The notes under the pieces: model-generated | Database searches by the model: none | Seen by the model: only the letters and a program-made list of their open reading frames with translations | What the model was told of the DNA's origin: nothing | Assembly: GCA_964389305.1 (NCBI GenBank) | Contig: CAYMEK010000010.1 | Location: 18,125-82,124 of the forward strand | Direction: 5' to 3' | Source of the DNA: CAYMEK01 sp964389305 | Lineage (GTDB): Bacteria > Spirochaetota > Spirochaetia > SZUA-6 > DRHE01 | Length of the DNA stretch: 64,000 nucleotides | In this document: piece by piece, positions 42,683 to 51,404 of the stretch | How the letters are laid out: each line of letters starts with the position of its first letter | How positions within the stretch are numbered: the stretch's first letter is position 1 | Translations under genes and position numbers: made by a program

Positions 42683-42703
42683 CGCATGTCCAGGCGTCTG
42701 AAC
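42683..42703 (-). other. Hairpin just before the receptor ribosome-binding site
   Basis: On the minus strand CAGACGC and GCGTCTG form a perfect seven-bp stem around CTGGACAT, ending about ten bases before the GGGAGGT ribosome-binding site. It may take part in riboswitch control of translation or protect the 5' end of processed mRNA. Confidence 0.5.
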
Positions 42704-42730
42704 CGGTGCGGTTAGACTTGGGAGGGCAAC

Positions 42731-42758
42731 AAAAAAGCCTTCGCCGGCATGAAGGAAT
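42731..42758 (-). terminator. Putative riboswitch-controlled terminator
   Basis: On the minus strand CCTTC pairs with GAAGG around an eight-base loop and is followed by C and six T. It lies about 100 bases downstream of the B12 box and 70 bases before the receptor start. Just upstream, GAAGAGTCTTC can pair with parts of the stem and may serve as antiterminator. Confidence 0.55.
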
Positions 42759-42854
42759 GCTGGAACCGAAGACTCTTCAGCGGGTTGCCTCATCTTCATA
42801 ACCGCGAACGAACGGGATCCGGCTCCACTGGCGGAGCCGTCCCTGATGAGCCTG

Positions 42855-43050
42855 AAAGGAACCGTCTTCTGGCTACCGGATCGACCTACTTCCTCGCCTT
42901 CCCATCCGCGCTGTCTGCTGCGCCCTACCGGCGCTGCCACGCGGACAGTGACGCCTGTCTGAGGTTTCGTCCCCGGATACAGCGGCGCGACCGCGTCCGA
43001 TTTTCACAGACTTCCGGGCTCCCCTTCAGCATTTAAGACTGTCTTTGCGG
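42855..43050 (-). ncRNA. Cobalamin (adenosylcobalamin) riboswitch
   Basis: Read on the minus strand, the core runs AGGGGAGCCCGGAAGTC, GTGAAAATCGGACGCGGTCG, CGCCGCTGT, then GTCACTG and TGGGAAGGCGAGG, and ends with the B12 box TAGCCAGAAGACGG (42862-42876). The order and spacing are those of the cobalamin riboswitch family. It lies 195 bases upstream of the TonB receptor gene and is followed by a terminator-like hairpin, so it should shut the receptor-exbB-exbD-tonB operon when corrinoid is plentiful. The whole 42660-43201 intergenic stretch is explained by this leader and the araA start region. Confidence 0.87.
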
Positions 43051-43201
43051 GCTCTTCTCCCCGGCATCACCTCCTTGCCCTACGAATTCGACCGGTCATT
43101 GTATTCTCCCATATGTCTCGCCCCGGGTCAAGCATGATTGGCCGACTCTGGGCAGGAGTCTTCGCTCGTGATAGGATAGCACCAACGAGGAGAGAGCAAT
43201 A

Positions 43202-44707
43202 ATGAAAGAGTTGAAAGCGCTGTCGGCCTGGTTCGCCACCGGCAGCCAGACCCTGTACGGAGAAAAGACCCTGAAGCAGGTGGCCAAGGATTCGCAGGCC
43301 ATCGCCCGCGGCCTGTCGGAGTCGGCCCGCATCCCGGTCGAGGTAGTGTTCAAGCCCGTACTGACGGAACCGGAAGGAATTCTGGCCCTGTGCCGGGAGG
43401 CAAACAGCGACCGGAACTGCATCGGGCTGATTACCTGGATGCACACCTTCAGCCCGGCCAAGATGTGGATCGCCGGGCTGAAGGCCCTGCAGAAGCCGCT
43501 GCTGCACCTGCACACCCAGTTCAACCGGGACATTCCCTGGGCCAGCATAGACATGGACTTCATGAACCTGAATCAGTCAGCCCACGGCGGCCGGGAATAC
43601 GGCTTCATGGTGAGCCGCCTGCGCCTGGCCCGCAAGGTGGTCGTCGGCCATTGGCAGGATCCGGAGGTCCAGGAGCGGCTGGCGGCCTGGACCCGGGCGG
43701 CCTGCGCCTGGAACGACGCCCAGGGCGCGCACATCGCCCGCTTCGGCGACAACATGCGCGAGGTGGCGGTCACGGAGGGCGACAAGGTGGAAGCCCAGAT
43801 ACGCTTCGGCTACTCGGTCAACGGTTACCCCCTTGGCGACCTGGCGGCGGCGGTGGAAAGGGTCTCGGACGGTGAAGTCGAGAAGCTGCTGCAGGAGTAC
43901 GACGAGAGCTACCGCGTGGCGAAAGCGCTCGGACCCGACGGAGAACGCCGGCGGGAACTGGCCGAAGCGGCCCGCATCGAGGCGGGCCTGCGCTCATACC
44001 TGATCGAGGGCAACTTCAAGGGCTTTACCACCTGCTTCGAGGATCTGCACGGACTGGCGCAGCTTCCCGGCCTGGCAGTCCAGCGACTCATGAACGATGG
44101 CTACGGTTTCGGCGCCGAAGGAGACTGGAAGACCGCGGCTCTGGTGAGGGTCATGAAGGTCATGAGCCTGGGTCTTCCCGGCGGTACCTCCTTCATGGAA
44201 GACTACACCTATCACCTGGACGAGAAAGCCATGAAAGTCCTGGGAGCTCACATGCTCGAGCTGTGCTGCTCTCTGGCCGGCGGTACCCCTTCTCTCGAGA
44301 TACACCCCCTGTCCATCGGAGGCAAGGAGGATCCGGCCCGGCTCGTTTTCGACGTGCCGGCGGGCCCGGGGCTGAACGCGTCGCTGATGGACATGGGAAA
44401 CCGCTTCCGGTTGTTGGTCAACGAGGTGAAGGTGGTTCCGCCGGACGCTCCCCTGCCCAGGCTGCCCGTCGCCCGGGCTCTGTGGGTGCCGCAGCCGGAT
44501 CTGAAAACCGCCGCGGCAGCCTGGATTCTGGGCGGAGGAGCCCACCACACCGGCTTCAGCCAGGCGGTCACCACTGAGCAGCTGGAGGACTTTGCCGAGA
44601 TGGCCGGCGTGGAGTTTCTGCTCATCGACGGCGGCACCCGGATCCGGGAGTTCAAGAAGGAGCTGCGCTGGAACGAGCTTTTTTACGGCCTGTCACGGAG
44701 ATTTTGA
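43202..44707 (+). CDS. araA: L-arabinose isomerase
   Basis: 501 residues. Converts L-arabinose to L-ribulose. The manganese ligands sit at the E. coli positions: Glu306 (GAEGDWK), Glu333 (SFMEDYTYH), His350 (GAHMLEL) and the histidine near 450 (GGGAHHTGFS). LHTQFNRDIPW and MNLNQSAHGGRE are family signatures. A strong GAGGAGAG precedes ATG 43202. There is no araB or araD next to it, so it is either isolated or serves another aldose. Confidence 0.95.
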   Translation: MKELKALSAWFATGSQTLYGEKTLKQVAKDSQAIARGLSESARIPVEVVFKPVLTEPEGILALCREANSDRNCIGLITWMHTFSPAKMWIAGLKALQKPLLHLHTQFNRDIPWASIDMDFMNLNQSAHGGREYGFMVSRLRLARKVVVGHWQDPEVQERLAAWTRAACAWNDAQGAHIARFGDNMREVAVTEGDKVEAQIRFGYSVNGYPLGDLAAAVERVSDGEVEKLLQEYDESYRVAKALGPDGERRRELAEAARIEAGLRSYLIEGNFKGFTTCFEDLHGLAQLPGLAVQRLMNDGYGFGAEGDWKTAALVRVMKVMSLGLPGGTSFMEDYTYHLDEKAMKVLGAHMLELCCSLAGGTPSLEIHPLSIGGKEDPARLVFDVPAGPGLNASLMDMGNRFRLLVNEVKVVPPDAPLPRLPVARALWVPQPDLKTAAAAWILGGGAHHTGFSQAVTTEQLEDFAEMAGVEFLLIDGGTRIREFKKELRWNELFYGLSRRF

Positions 44708-44714
44708 CGGCCGG

Positions 44715-44743
44715 ACAGACGAGTACACAACAGACGAGTACAC
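44715..44743 (+). repeat. Tandem direct repeat, two 14-base copies
   Basis: ACAGACGAGTACAC occurs twice, one base apart, in the araA-corrinoid-adenosyltransferase gap. It may be a slippage duplication; no function is apparent. Confidence 0.8.
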
Positions 44744-44801
44744 GCCGCAGCATCTCGGGGGAATGGTTCCCGGGCGAAGCGTCGGATGCTGTTACAGGGT
44801 A

Positions 44802-45320
44802 ATGAAGCAGGGACTGGTTCAGATATACACGGGGGAGGGAAAGGGCAAGACCACGGCCGCTTTGGGTCTCGCCCTGCGGGCCGCCGGGCAGGGTCTGAAG
44901 GTATTCATCGCCCAATTCGCCAAGGGAATGCCCTACGGAGAGCTGGAAGCTCTCAAGCGCTTCGAACCCCAGATCATCCTGCACCAATACGGCCGTCACT
45001 GCTTCATTCACGAGAAGCCCACCGAGGAGGATATCGGTCTGGCCAGGGGGGGGTGGGGTGAGATCCGGGACATCCTGAGAGGGGGAGCTTTCGACGTCCT
45101 GGTCCTGGACGAGATCGGCATCGCCCTGCACTACGGCCTGATCTCCCTCCAGGAGGTGCAGGATCTGATCCAGGGCCGGCCTTCGACCGTCGAGCTGGTT
45201 CTGACGGGCCGTAAGATCCCCGAGGAGCTTTTTCCGCTGGCCGACCTAGTCACCGAAATGAAGGAGATCAAGCACTACTACCGCGCAGGGGTGCGGGCCC
45301 GCCGGGGAATCGAGTACTAG
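44802..45320 (+). CDS. cobO: Corrinoid adenosyltransferase (CobO/BtuR/CobA type)
   Basis: 172 residues. Makes adenosylcobalamin from ATP and reduced corrinoid. The P-loop is GEGKGKTT (11-18) with the reversed nucleotide mode typical of the family; VFIAQFAKGMPYGE, VLVLDEIG and VLTGRKIPEEL are diagnostic. It supplies the cofactor needed by the methylmalonyl-CoA mutase encoded 20 kb away and fits with the riboswitch-controlled uptake genes nearby. ATG 44802 is chosen; the upstream open frame is antisense-like sequence. Confidence 0.93.
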   Translation: MKQGLVQIYTGEGKGKTTAALGLALRAAGQGLKVFIAQFAKGMPYGELEALKRFEPQIILHQYGRHCFIHEKPTEEDIGLARGGWGEIRDILRGGAFDVLVLDEIGIALHYGLISLQEVQDLIQGRPSTVELVLTGRKIPEELFPLADLVTEMKEIKHYYRAGVRARRGIEY

Positions 45321-45326
45321 ATCGCG

Positions 45327-45860
45327 CTACTGCGCTAACAGCCGCTCGAAAAACCGGATGTACTGCTCGCCGTCCCACTCCCGGGTGCCGATCGTGCCGG
45401 CGATCACGAAGCCCTCTCGGTCTACAATATAGGTGGTGGGAATGCTGCGGGCGCCATAGGTCGCGCCGACACGGCCCGTCGTATCGAGAAGAACAGGAAA
45501 GTTCAAGCCAAGCTCGTCCACGAAGCGCTGTACGCTCCCGCGATCCTCCTGTAGATTCACCGCCACGATCTCCAGGCCCTTGCGCTTCAACCGCTCGTAC
45601 AGGCGCTGCATGGACGGCATCTCCATCCGGCAGGGGCCGCACCAGGTGGCCCAAAAGTTCAAGAATACCACCCGGCCGTTGAAATCGCTGAGACGCCTGC
45701 TGGCTCCGCTAAGCTCCTGGAGCTCGAAATCGACGATCTCGGTCCCTTCTTTGAGCGGCTGCAGCCCGAGCTCCATCAACTCCTCGCTGCTGAGCGGATC
45801 CGCGAAGGACAGCAGCGGCAGCAGCAAAGCTATCCCAGCAACTATTATTTTCCTTCTCAT
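45327..45860 (-). CDS. TlpA/ResA-type thiol-disulfide oxidoreductase
   Basis: 177 residues. A cleavable signal peptide (cleavage near SFA|D at 20) exports a thioredoxin-like domain with the active site WCGPC (73-77) and the cis-proline region RSIPTTYIVD. It should reduce disulfides in periplasmic proteins, for example in cytochrome or stress-repair pathways. Two ATGs lie six bases apart; the inner one at 45860 has GAGAGA at a better distance. It diverges from rubrerythrin and converges with the adenosyltransferase gene. Confidence 0.88.
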   Translation of the reverse strand: MRRKIIVAGIALLLPLLSFADPLSSEELMELGLQPLKEGTEIVDFELQELSGASRRLSDFNGRVVFLNFWATWCGPCRMEMPSMQRLYERLKRKGLEIVAVNLQEDRGSVQRFVDELGLNFPVLLDTTGRVGATYGARSIPTTYIVDREGFVIAGTIGTREWDGEQYIRFFERLLAQ

Positions 45861-45937
45861 ATTCATTCTCTCTTGCTTAAGGTAGTGGAAAGCGCCTCGA
45901 TTAGCAAGCTTTCTCTTTGGCATTCTGCGCTCCAGTA

Positions 45938-45965
45938 TTGACAAAGCTCGAGTGACAAATAATAG
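45938..45965 (+). promoter_or_regulatory. Promoter of rubrerythrin with a possible Fur/PerR-type site
   Basis: A perfect TTGACA, a 16-base spacer and TAATAG. The -10 overlaps AATAATAGTTATCGCTATCG, an AT-rich imperfect repeat resembling Fur- or PerR-type operators. Assignment of the operator is tentative. Confidence 0.5.
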
Positions 45966-46024
45966 TTATCGCTATCGAAATCAACCTTAAGAGCATATCA
46001 TATTTCTTCTAGAGGAGAGCCACC

Positions 46025-46600
46025 ATGAAATCGATCAAGGGCACTCAGACCGAAAAAAACCTGCTCACGGCCTTTGCCGGCGAATCTCAGGCCCGAAACC
46101 GCTACACCTATTTCGCCAGCCAGGCCCGCCAGGAAGGATTCGTTCAGATTTCCATGATCTTCGAGGAAACGGCCAATCAAGAGAAAGAGCATGCCAAGCG
46201 CTTTTTCAAATTCCTCGAAGGCGGGGAAGCCCGGGTGGAGGCCGCTTTTCCGGCCGGGCCGATCGGGAGCAGCGCGGAGAACCTAAAGGCAGCCGCAGCC
46301 GGTGAGAACTACGAGTGGACCGAGATGTATCCGGGCTTCGCCAAGGTAGCCAGGGAGGAAGGATTCGAGCCCATCGCCAAGGTGTTCGAGGCGGTGTGTG
46401 TGGCCGAGAGGCAGCACGAGAAACGGTACAACGATCTGCGGGCGAACGTGGAAAACGGCACTGTTTTCAAGAAAGACAGGAAGGTGGTCTGGCGCTGTAT
46501 CAACTGCGGCTACCTGTTCGAAGGCGAGGAAGCTCCCAAGGCCTGCCCCGCCTGCGCCCATCCTCAGGCCTACTACGAGCTTCTCGGAGAGAACTGGTAG
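46025..46600 (+). CDS. rbr: Rubrerythrin
   Basis: 191 residues. A diiron ferritin-like domain with ligands including Glu20 (FAGESQAR), Glu53 and His56 (NQEKEHA), Glu128 and His131 (AERQHEKR), followed by a rubredoxin domain with Cys158, 161, 174 and 177 (WRCINCGY, KACPACAHP). It reduces hydrogen peroxide in anaerobes. AGAGGAGAG precedes ATG 46025. Adjacent to msrA and the exported thioredoxin, it forms an oxidative-stress group. Confidence 0.95.
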   Translation: MKSIKGTQTEKNLLTAFAGESQARNRYTYFASQARQEGFVQISMIFEETANQEKEHAKRFFKFLEGGEARVEAAFPAGPIGSSAENLKAAAAGENYEWTEMYPGFAKVAREEGFEPIAKVFEAVCVAERQHEKRYNDLRANVENGTVFKKDRKVVWRCINCGYLFEGEEAPKACPACAHPQAYYELLGENW

Positions 46601-46670
46601 CACCTTTCCCGGCTGCCGCCGGCTTGTGCTGCAGTGGCCCTATATCGGAAGACCTGCCGGGGAGGCCGCC

Positions 46671-47222
46671 TCACCTTCCCCGGTCTGGAGGGACTCCGTC
46701 CAAACCGAGCTTGTGCAGCTTGGGCCGGATCACCAGCCGGCAGTATCCGGCCTGAAGATTATTCTCATAGTACTCCTGATGATACTCTTCCGCCTCGTAG
46801 AAGGCATCCAGGGGGACGATCTCGGTGACGACGGGCCTGTCCAACGCAGCCGCCGCTCTGGCCCTGGACCGCTCGGCCGCCTCCCGCTGGGCCCGGTTGT
46901 GGTAGAGGATGATCGATCGGTATTGGGTCCCCACGTCCGGCCCCTGACGGTTGGGTGTGGTTGGATCATGGGCTTTCCAGAATAGATCTAGGATTTCTTC
47001 GTAGCTGATAACCTCAGGATCGTAGTGGATCTGCACCACCTCGGCGTGGCCGGTGGAACCGGTGCACACTTCCCGGTAGTTCGGGTTGGCCTTGCTGCCT
47101 CCGGCGTAACCGGGTATCACCCGCTTTATTCCCTCGATACGCCTGTATACCGCCTCGAGGCACCAAAAGCAGCCTCCGCCAAGAGTGGCCAACTCGCTGC
47201 CAGATCTTTTTTTCTCCTTCAT
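46671..47222 (-). CDS. msrA: Peptide methionine sulfoxide reductase MsrA
   Basis: 183 residues. Reduces methionine-S-sulfoxide. The catalytic motif is GGGCFWCLEA with Cys18; GYAGG, STGHAEVVQIHYDP, FWKAHDPTT, GTQYRSIILYH and EEYHQEYY are typical. ATG 47222 gives the normal start; no Shine-Dalgarno is obvious. The previous gene on the strand ends 26 bases upstream, so the two may be co-transcribed. Confidence 0.94.
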   Translation of the reverse strand: MKEKKRSGSELATLGGGCFWCLEAVYRRIEGIKRVIPGYAGGSKANPNYREVCTGSTGHAEVVQIHYDPEVISYEEILDLFWKAHDPTTPNRQGPDVGTQYRSIILYHNRAQREAAERSRARAAAALDRPVVTEIVPLDAFYEAEEYHQEYYENNLQAGYCRLVIRPKLHKLGLDGVPPDRGR

Positions 47223-47248
47223 GTCGATCTCGAATACCGTCTGTCCTG

Positions 47249-48319
47249 TTAACAATCGACAAGCTGGTAGCTGCGCGAACCAAGTCCGATGGCCTCTCCA
47301 TGCTCGAGCTGAACCGTCCCGTCCATCGAAGGCCAGCATCTCTCGGCCAGGGACTGGCCGACCTCCTGTCCGCTTACATCCAGGGTGGCCTGGTCGACCG
47401 CCACAGGATCCCTGGAAGCCAGCACGCCTATGTCCGGGAGGATGGGCGTCTGCCGCTCGCCGAGACAATCACAGTCTTTCGTCATGTCGAACAGAAAATT
47501 GATAAACAAACTTTTTTCCCGCTTGTCGATGACCACCCCCAGAGCGTGCTCGGCCACATTTTTCTGCAGCTCCACCGATTCCACACCCCAGTTGTACTTC
47601 ACCGCATCGAAGCGGCAGACGGCCAGGCACTCGCCGCAGCCTATGCAGCGCTCGCTGACGATGAAGGCCTTGCCAGCCCGTTCCACTATGGCGTCCACGG
47701 GACACCACTTGATGCACTTGGTACAAAAGGTGCAGTCCTCGCTGGACACATACGGTTTTATCGAAGAGTGCTGCCTAAGCTTGCCCATCCGGCTGGCCAG
47801 ACCCATACCGAGGTTTTTCAGACAGGCTCCCAGGGCTGTGCCCACGTGGCCGGTGGGATGGCTCAATGCCACCAGTGAATCGGCGAACACCACCTCGCGG
47901 GCTATGTTGACCTTGCTAAAGATGATTCCGGGTATGGGAACCTCGATCTCTGTGTTGCCGAACAGGCCGTCGGCCATGATGAAGGGAGCGCCTGTTTTTT
48001 CGTAGGTGAACCCATGCGAGAAGGCATGCACCAGGTGGTCGATCGCGTTGCTGCGCTGTCCCCTGTACAGGGTCGAGGTCTCGGTGAGGAACGGGCTGGC
48101 TCCGAGCTGCTTTAGTCGCGAGACAACGCTGCCGACGATCTCGGGAGCCACATGAGTGTCGTTGTTCTTTTCACCGACATGAATCTTGACCGCTGTTCTG
48201 TCGCTCGCATCGAAAATCCTGTCCAGACCGCAGCGGTCCAGCACAGAGTCGGTAGCTTTCATCCGTTGGCTCAGGTTACTGCTCGGCGGTACCCTGGCGT
48301 ACCAGACGACGCTTTTCAT
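47249..48319 (-). CDS. DUF362 protein with two [4Fe-4S] clusters
   Basis: 356 residues. A DUF362 domain (VKIHVGEKNNDTHVAPEIV, DSLVALSHPTGH) surrounds a bacterial ferredoxin insert with Cys196, 199, 202, 206 and Cys225, 228, 231, 235, which hold two [4Fe-4S] clusters. The family is common in anaerobes, and the electron partner and reaction are not known. AGGAG precedes ATG 48319. Possibly links the redox-stress genes msrA and rubrerythrin. Confidence 0.88.
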   Translation of the reverse strand: MKSVVWYARVPPSSNLSQRMKATDSVLDRCGLDRIFDASDRTAVKIHVGEKNNDTHVAPEIVGSVVSRLKQLGASPFLTETSTLYRGQRSNAIDHLVHAFSHGFTYEKTGAPFIMADGLFGNTEIEVPIPGIIFSKVNIAREVVFADSLVALSHPTGHVGTALGACLKNLGMGLASRMGKLRQHSSIKPYVSSEDCTFCTKCIKWCPVDAIVERAGKAFIVSERCIGCGECLAVCRFDAVKYNWGVESVELQKNVAEHALGVVIDKREKSLFINFLFDMTKDCDCLGERQTPILPDIGVLASRDPVAVDQATLDVSGQEVGQSLAERCWPSMDGTVQLEHGEAIGLGSRSYQLVDC

Positions 48320-48408
48320 GGTGCTAACTCCTATCATTGCAGGCAATATTCGAGACGTAAACGTTAATGGTAATCAATATAATAAACTTCGACCAGGGGG
48401 AGGCGGCT

Positions 48409-49071
48409 TCAGCCGCCCTGCCGCCATCGCCGTGAAAAGAGCCTGCGGGCCAATACCCCCGCAGCGAGGAACAATCCGAGAGCCAACAGCCACCACGGAT
48501 AATTTCGGGGTTCCTCGCCCCTCAAAACCTTACCTGTTTCCCACAGATAGGAGGCCACGACGGGCACGGCCGCGGCAATCTCGAGCAGCCGTTCGGCCGA
48601 GGACAGTTTGAGGGCACGATTTCGCGACTCGAGGATCAGGATTGCCAGGGCTACGGCGACCAAGAACACCGACACGACGAGCGGAGACAGAACCGGGCCC
48701 ACCCAGGGAAGCGGAATCAGGAACAGCACGTCCCAATCCAGCAGCCCGGAAGGCCATCCCAGCAATATTTTCAACCAGATGTAGTAGAAAATGTCCCAGA
48801 CCCCGAAGCTGTACAGGAAGTAGGAAACCCGCTGCCTGGCCCCGCTTCCGGCTAGCCGGGCCAGGACGTAGAGGATCAGGATCGTAGCAGCCTCCCGCCC
48901 GGCCTCGATGAAAACGATCAGCTGCGGAATAGAGTCCAGGGGGAAAGAGAACCCTTGCGGATAGAAAAGCCGGCGCAGGTAGACCACCACTGCGCCTTCC
49001 ACGTAGGCGAAGGCCACGGCAAAAAGGCCGCAGAAGATCAGCTTCTCAAAGATGCTGCGTCCACGCCTCAT
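48409..49071 (-). CDS. Integral membrane protein of unknown function
   Basis: 220 residues with about six hydrophobic segments (IFCGLFAVAFAYVEGAVVVYL, AATILILYVLARLAG, VGPVLSPLVVSVFLVAVALAILIL in pieces, YPWWLLALGLFLAAGVL). The second segment contains EGA, and the fourth is preceded by YFLYSFGVWDIFYYIWLK, a strongly conserved-looking run. No named family recognised. ATG 49071 (MRRGRS) chosen over an ATG four codons upstream. Isolated between two unrelated genes. Confidence 0.65.
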   Translation of the reverse strand: MRRGRSIFEKLIFCGLFAVAFAYVEGAVVVYLRRLFYPQGFSFPLDSIPQLIVFIEAGREAATILILYVLARLAGSGARQRVSYFLYSFGVWDIFYYIWLKILLGWPSGLLDWDVLFLIPLPWVGPVLSPLVVSVFLVAVALAILILESRNRALKLSSAERLLEIAAAVPVVASYLWETGKVLRGEEPRNYPWWLLALGLFLAAGVLARRLFSRRWRQGG

Positions 49072-49154
49072 GTTCTGGAGCAATTCCGAGGCTCGCCGCC
49101 GCTTTCAGCCGCATCGCATCCCCCGGCGGCGTCCAAAAAAGCTCCCCGGACCAT

Positions 49155-51314
49155 TCAACCCCGGAAATGGTAGTCGTAAGCCAGCTTCATGGCCACGCCG
49201 GGATTGCCTTCGATGAAATCGAGGACATCGTTTCGTTCGATGGCAAACACCGACAGCGGTCCCTTATGACGAACCGTGAACTCGGCCAGCTCGTCCCTAT
49301 GGATCTTGTGGATGGCGCCGATAAAATCCCCCCTGCCCAGGTTCGCGATCGTGCGCCTGCCTTTGCTGATCTGCACCTCCCCGTCGCGAATAATGAAAAA
49401 CTGCTCGAGGGATTTCCCCTCCCTGACCAGAACGCCCGGGGCGTCATACTCCCTGGATACCAGAATGGATTCCAGCCAGGTTTTCTGATACGTTGTGAGC
49501 CGCTGGAGGTAAGAACTGCCCTCCATAATGTTCCAGGTCTCGCTGCTGCGGTTGGCGATCAGCCGGCGCAGAGTTTTTTCGAACTCCGTTCCGTAAATGA
49601 AGCTCAAGAATTTGTCCTTTTCGACGGCGTACAGCAGCACGTCGGTTTCCGCTACCACATCGGCGGTACGGGGAACCTCGCTCAACAGAGCCACTTCGCC
49701 GAAATATTCGTAGGTACCGAGCAGCTTCCTGCCGATCAGCCCCTCATCCTGGACCGAAACGGTTCCGGTGCGAATGATGTAGAAGTACTGACCTATCTCC
49801 CCCTTACGTATGATGTGCTCACCTTTGTTGACCCTGCGGGCCTCGATGATGGTAACGAATTCCTGGGTTTTTTCCACGTTCAGGCTTTCGAAAAAGTCGA
49901 GGTGCTTCAGGGCGTTGAGGATCATGTAGGTCTTCTCGTAGTCCGGCGGCTTGGTCTTGAAGTACAGGGTGTTCTCGATACCGAAGGTGGCCAGGGTCAG
50001 GGCCGTGGACTTCGGGAAGTCCTTCTTGGCGATATGGTAGACGACGATCTTTTTCTGAAGCTTCTTGGGCAGGGAATTGAGATAGCCTACCGGCGTGTGC
50101 AGGGGTGCGATTCCCGATTCATGATAGATCACGTTGCTGTCCCAGGGAAAGTCCTGTAGCTGCCGGTAACGTTCGACATCGATCACGCCCTCATCGAGGA
50201 GCTTCTTCTGCACCGCCGGGTCGCCCTGGTGATCGGAGGAATATACGAAGCTCTGATCCTGGAACTTCAGGGTGAATCCAATGGTGGGAATCGAGTGCAG
50301 GGTATAGAAGAAATTGAACCGGGCCCCGTGCATGAACACCGGTTTGCCGATGTACACGGGACGGAAATCGAAGAGGCGGATCAGGTTGGACACCGGCTCT
50401 CCGGTCAGGGAGGAATACTTTTTCAAGAAGCTGCGCATAACAGTCTTGGTGGAGTAGATGGTGATCTTGCCCTCTTCCAGGATCTTCTGCAGAGTCCCTG
50501 CATCGTGATCCGCGTGGCAATGGGTGAGAATGATGCTGTCGATCAGCTTGGGATTGACATTGGAGGACTCCAGCCACTCGGTGGAGTTTATCGGCGGATC
50601 GATCATGATCCCGGCATGATTCAGCCAGATGATATAGCCGGAAGTATTGGCCGTGGGATCGAACCCGTGGCTGGGTCCAAGACAGGTTACGCCGAACAGC
50701 GGAGGATTGTACGGCTCGGGAAGGCGCTGGCCGATCTGGTACATCGGCTTGCACGGTATTACTCCCGGTATATGGGCCGTTTTCTTGGGGCCGAAAAATA
50801 CCTCGAAATCCCCGTTTCGATCGATTGAGATCTTGACACCCTCCAAGGTGAAGCTGTCATTCTTGAACAAAGAAAGGGTGAGTACGTCGCGGAAGCGTAT
50901 GCTGCCCCGGAAGTAGTCCATCTCCCTTTTCAGCTCCGGGATATATCCACCGTTTTCGGCGCCGAAGATATCCCCTTCCAGATGCAGCTCCTTGGGACCA
51001 AACAGGGCTTCCTGCAGGGCCTTCATGAACCGCCCGGCCTGGCTGCGGGTGCAGATGATTTGGGTCTTCTTGCGCCGCAGGAAAAAATTATAGTAGATGG
51101 GAAACTCCAGGTCGGCCAGATTGATGCCTTTGCGCCAGTCGAACAGGGCGTAGGGTAGGACGAAGATCTGCGGAACCGAATTGGGGAGAGCCATGGTGTC
51201 CTTGATGGTCTCCGGTGGAGAGCCGAACTGAATATAACCCACGGGAGAGTTGACCAGATATCCGCCCCGGGGAAGCGATGTCACCGTAGCTTCCAGGCGT
51301 TCCAGCGGTTCCAT
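49155..51314 (-). CDS. Metallo-beta-lactamase-fold protein with two cyclic-nucleotide-binding domains
   Basis: 719 residues. Residues about 1-200 are an N-terminal region without assigned family. A metallo-beta-lactamase fold follows (200-460) with THCHADHD (His265, His267, Asp269, His270), His340 and DH at 361-362. Then come two cNMP-binding folds, about 470-590 and 595-719. The first keeps the phosphate cassette (YFGEVALLSEVPRTADVV, with Glu and Arg), the second does not (GAIHKIHRDELAEFTV lacks the arginine). Such MBL folds include phosphodiesterases, so a hydrolase gated by cyclic nucleotide is a reasonable guess; substrate unknown. No signal peptide. Confidence 0.85.
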   Translation of the reverse strand: MEPLERLEATVTSLPRGGYLVNSPVGYIQFGSPPETIKDTMALPNSVPQIFVLPYALFDWRKGINLADLEFPIYYNFFLRRKKTQIICTRSQAGRFMKALQEALFGPKELHLEGDIFGAENGGYIPELKREMDYFRGSIRFRDVLTLSLFKNDSFTLEGVKISIDRNGDFEVFFGPKKTAHIPGVIPCKPMYQIGQRLPEPYNPPLFGVTCLGPSHGFDPTANTSGYIIWLNHAGIMIDPPINSTEWLESSNVNPKLIDSIILTHCHADHDAGTLQKILEEGKITIYSTKTVMRSFLKKYSSLTGEPVSNLIRLFDFRPVYIGKPVFMHGARFNFFYTLHSIPTIGFTLKFQDQSFVYSSDHQGDPAVQKKLLDEGVIDVERYRQLQDFPWDSNVIYHESGIAPLHTPVGYLNSLPKKLQKKIVVYHIAKKDFPKSTALTLATFGIENTLYFKTKPPDYEKTYMILNALKHLDFFESLNVEKTQEFVTIIEARRVNKGEHIIRKGEIGQYFYIIRTGTVSVQDEGLIGRKLLGTYEYFGEVALLSEVPRTADVVAETDVLLYAVEKDKFLSFIYGTEFEKTLRRLIANRSSETWNIMEGSSYLQRLTTYQKTWLESILVSREYDAPGVLVREGKSLEQFFIIRDGEVQISKGRRTIANLGRGDFIGAIHKIHRDELAEFTVRHKGPLSVFAIERNDVLDFIEGNPGVAMKLAYDYHFRG

Positions 51315-51404
51315 TTAGCCAATAATATAGAGCAGCTTGATGCGGATATCAAGATCGAAAGCAATACGTCTATTTAGTTTGTTATATATTTTATAGAGAG
51401 TAAA

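Noticed and set aside
43098..43131. Promoter of the cobalamin riboswitch leader (TTGACC and TACAAT on the minus strand)
   Set aside because: The spacer is 22 bases, too long for a normal sigma70 promoter; the real start of the leader was left open.
44715..44743. CRISPR-like repeat
   Set aside because: Only two 14-base copies with one base between them; no array, no cas genes in the window.
46604..46632. Terminator after rubrerythrin
   Set aside because: AGCAC/GTGCT and an inner GC stem can fold, but no T run follows, so it was not listed as an intrinsic terminator.
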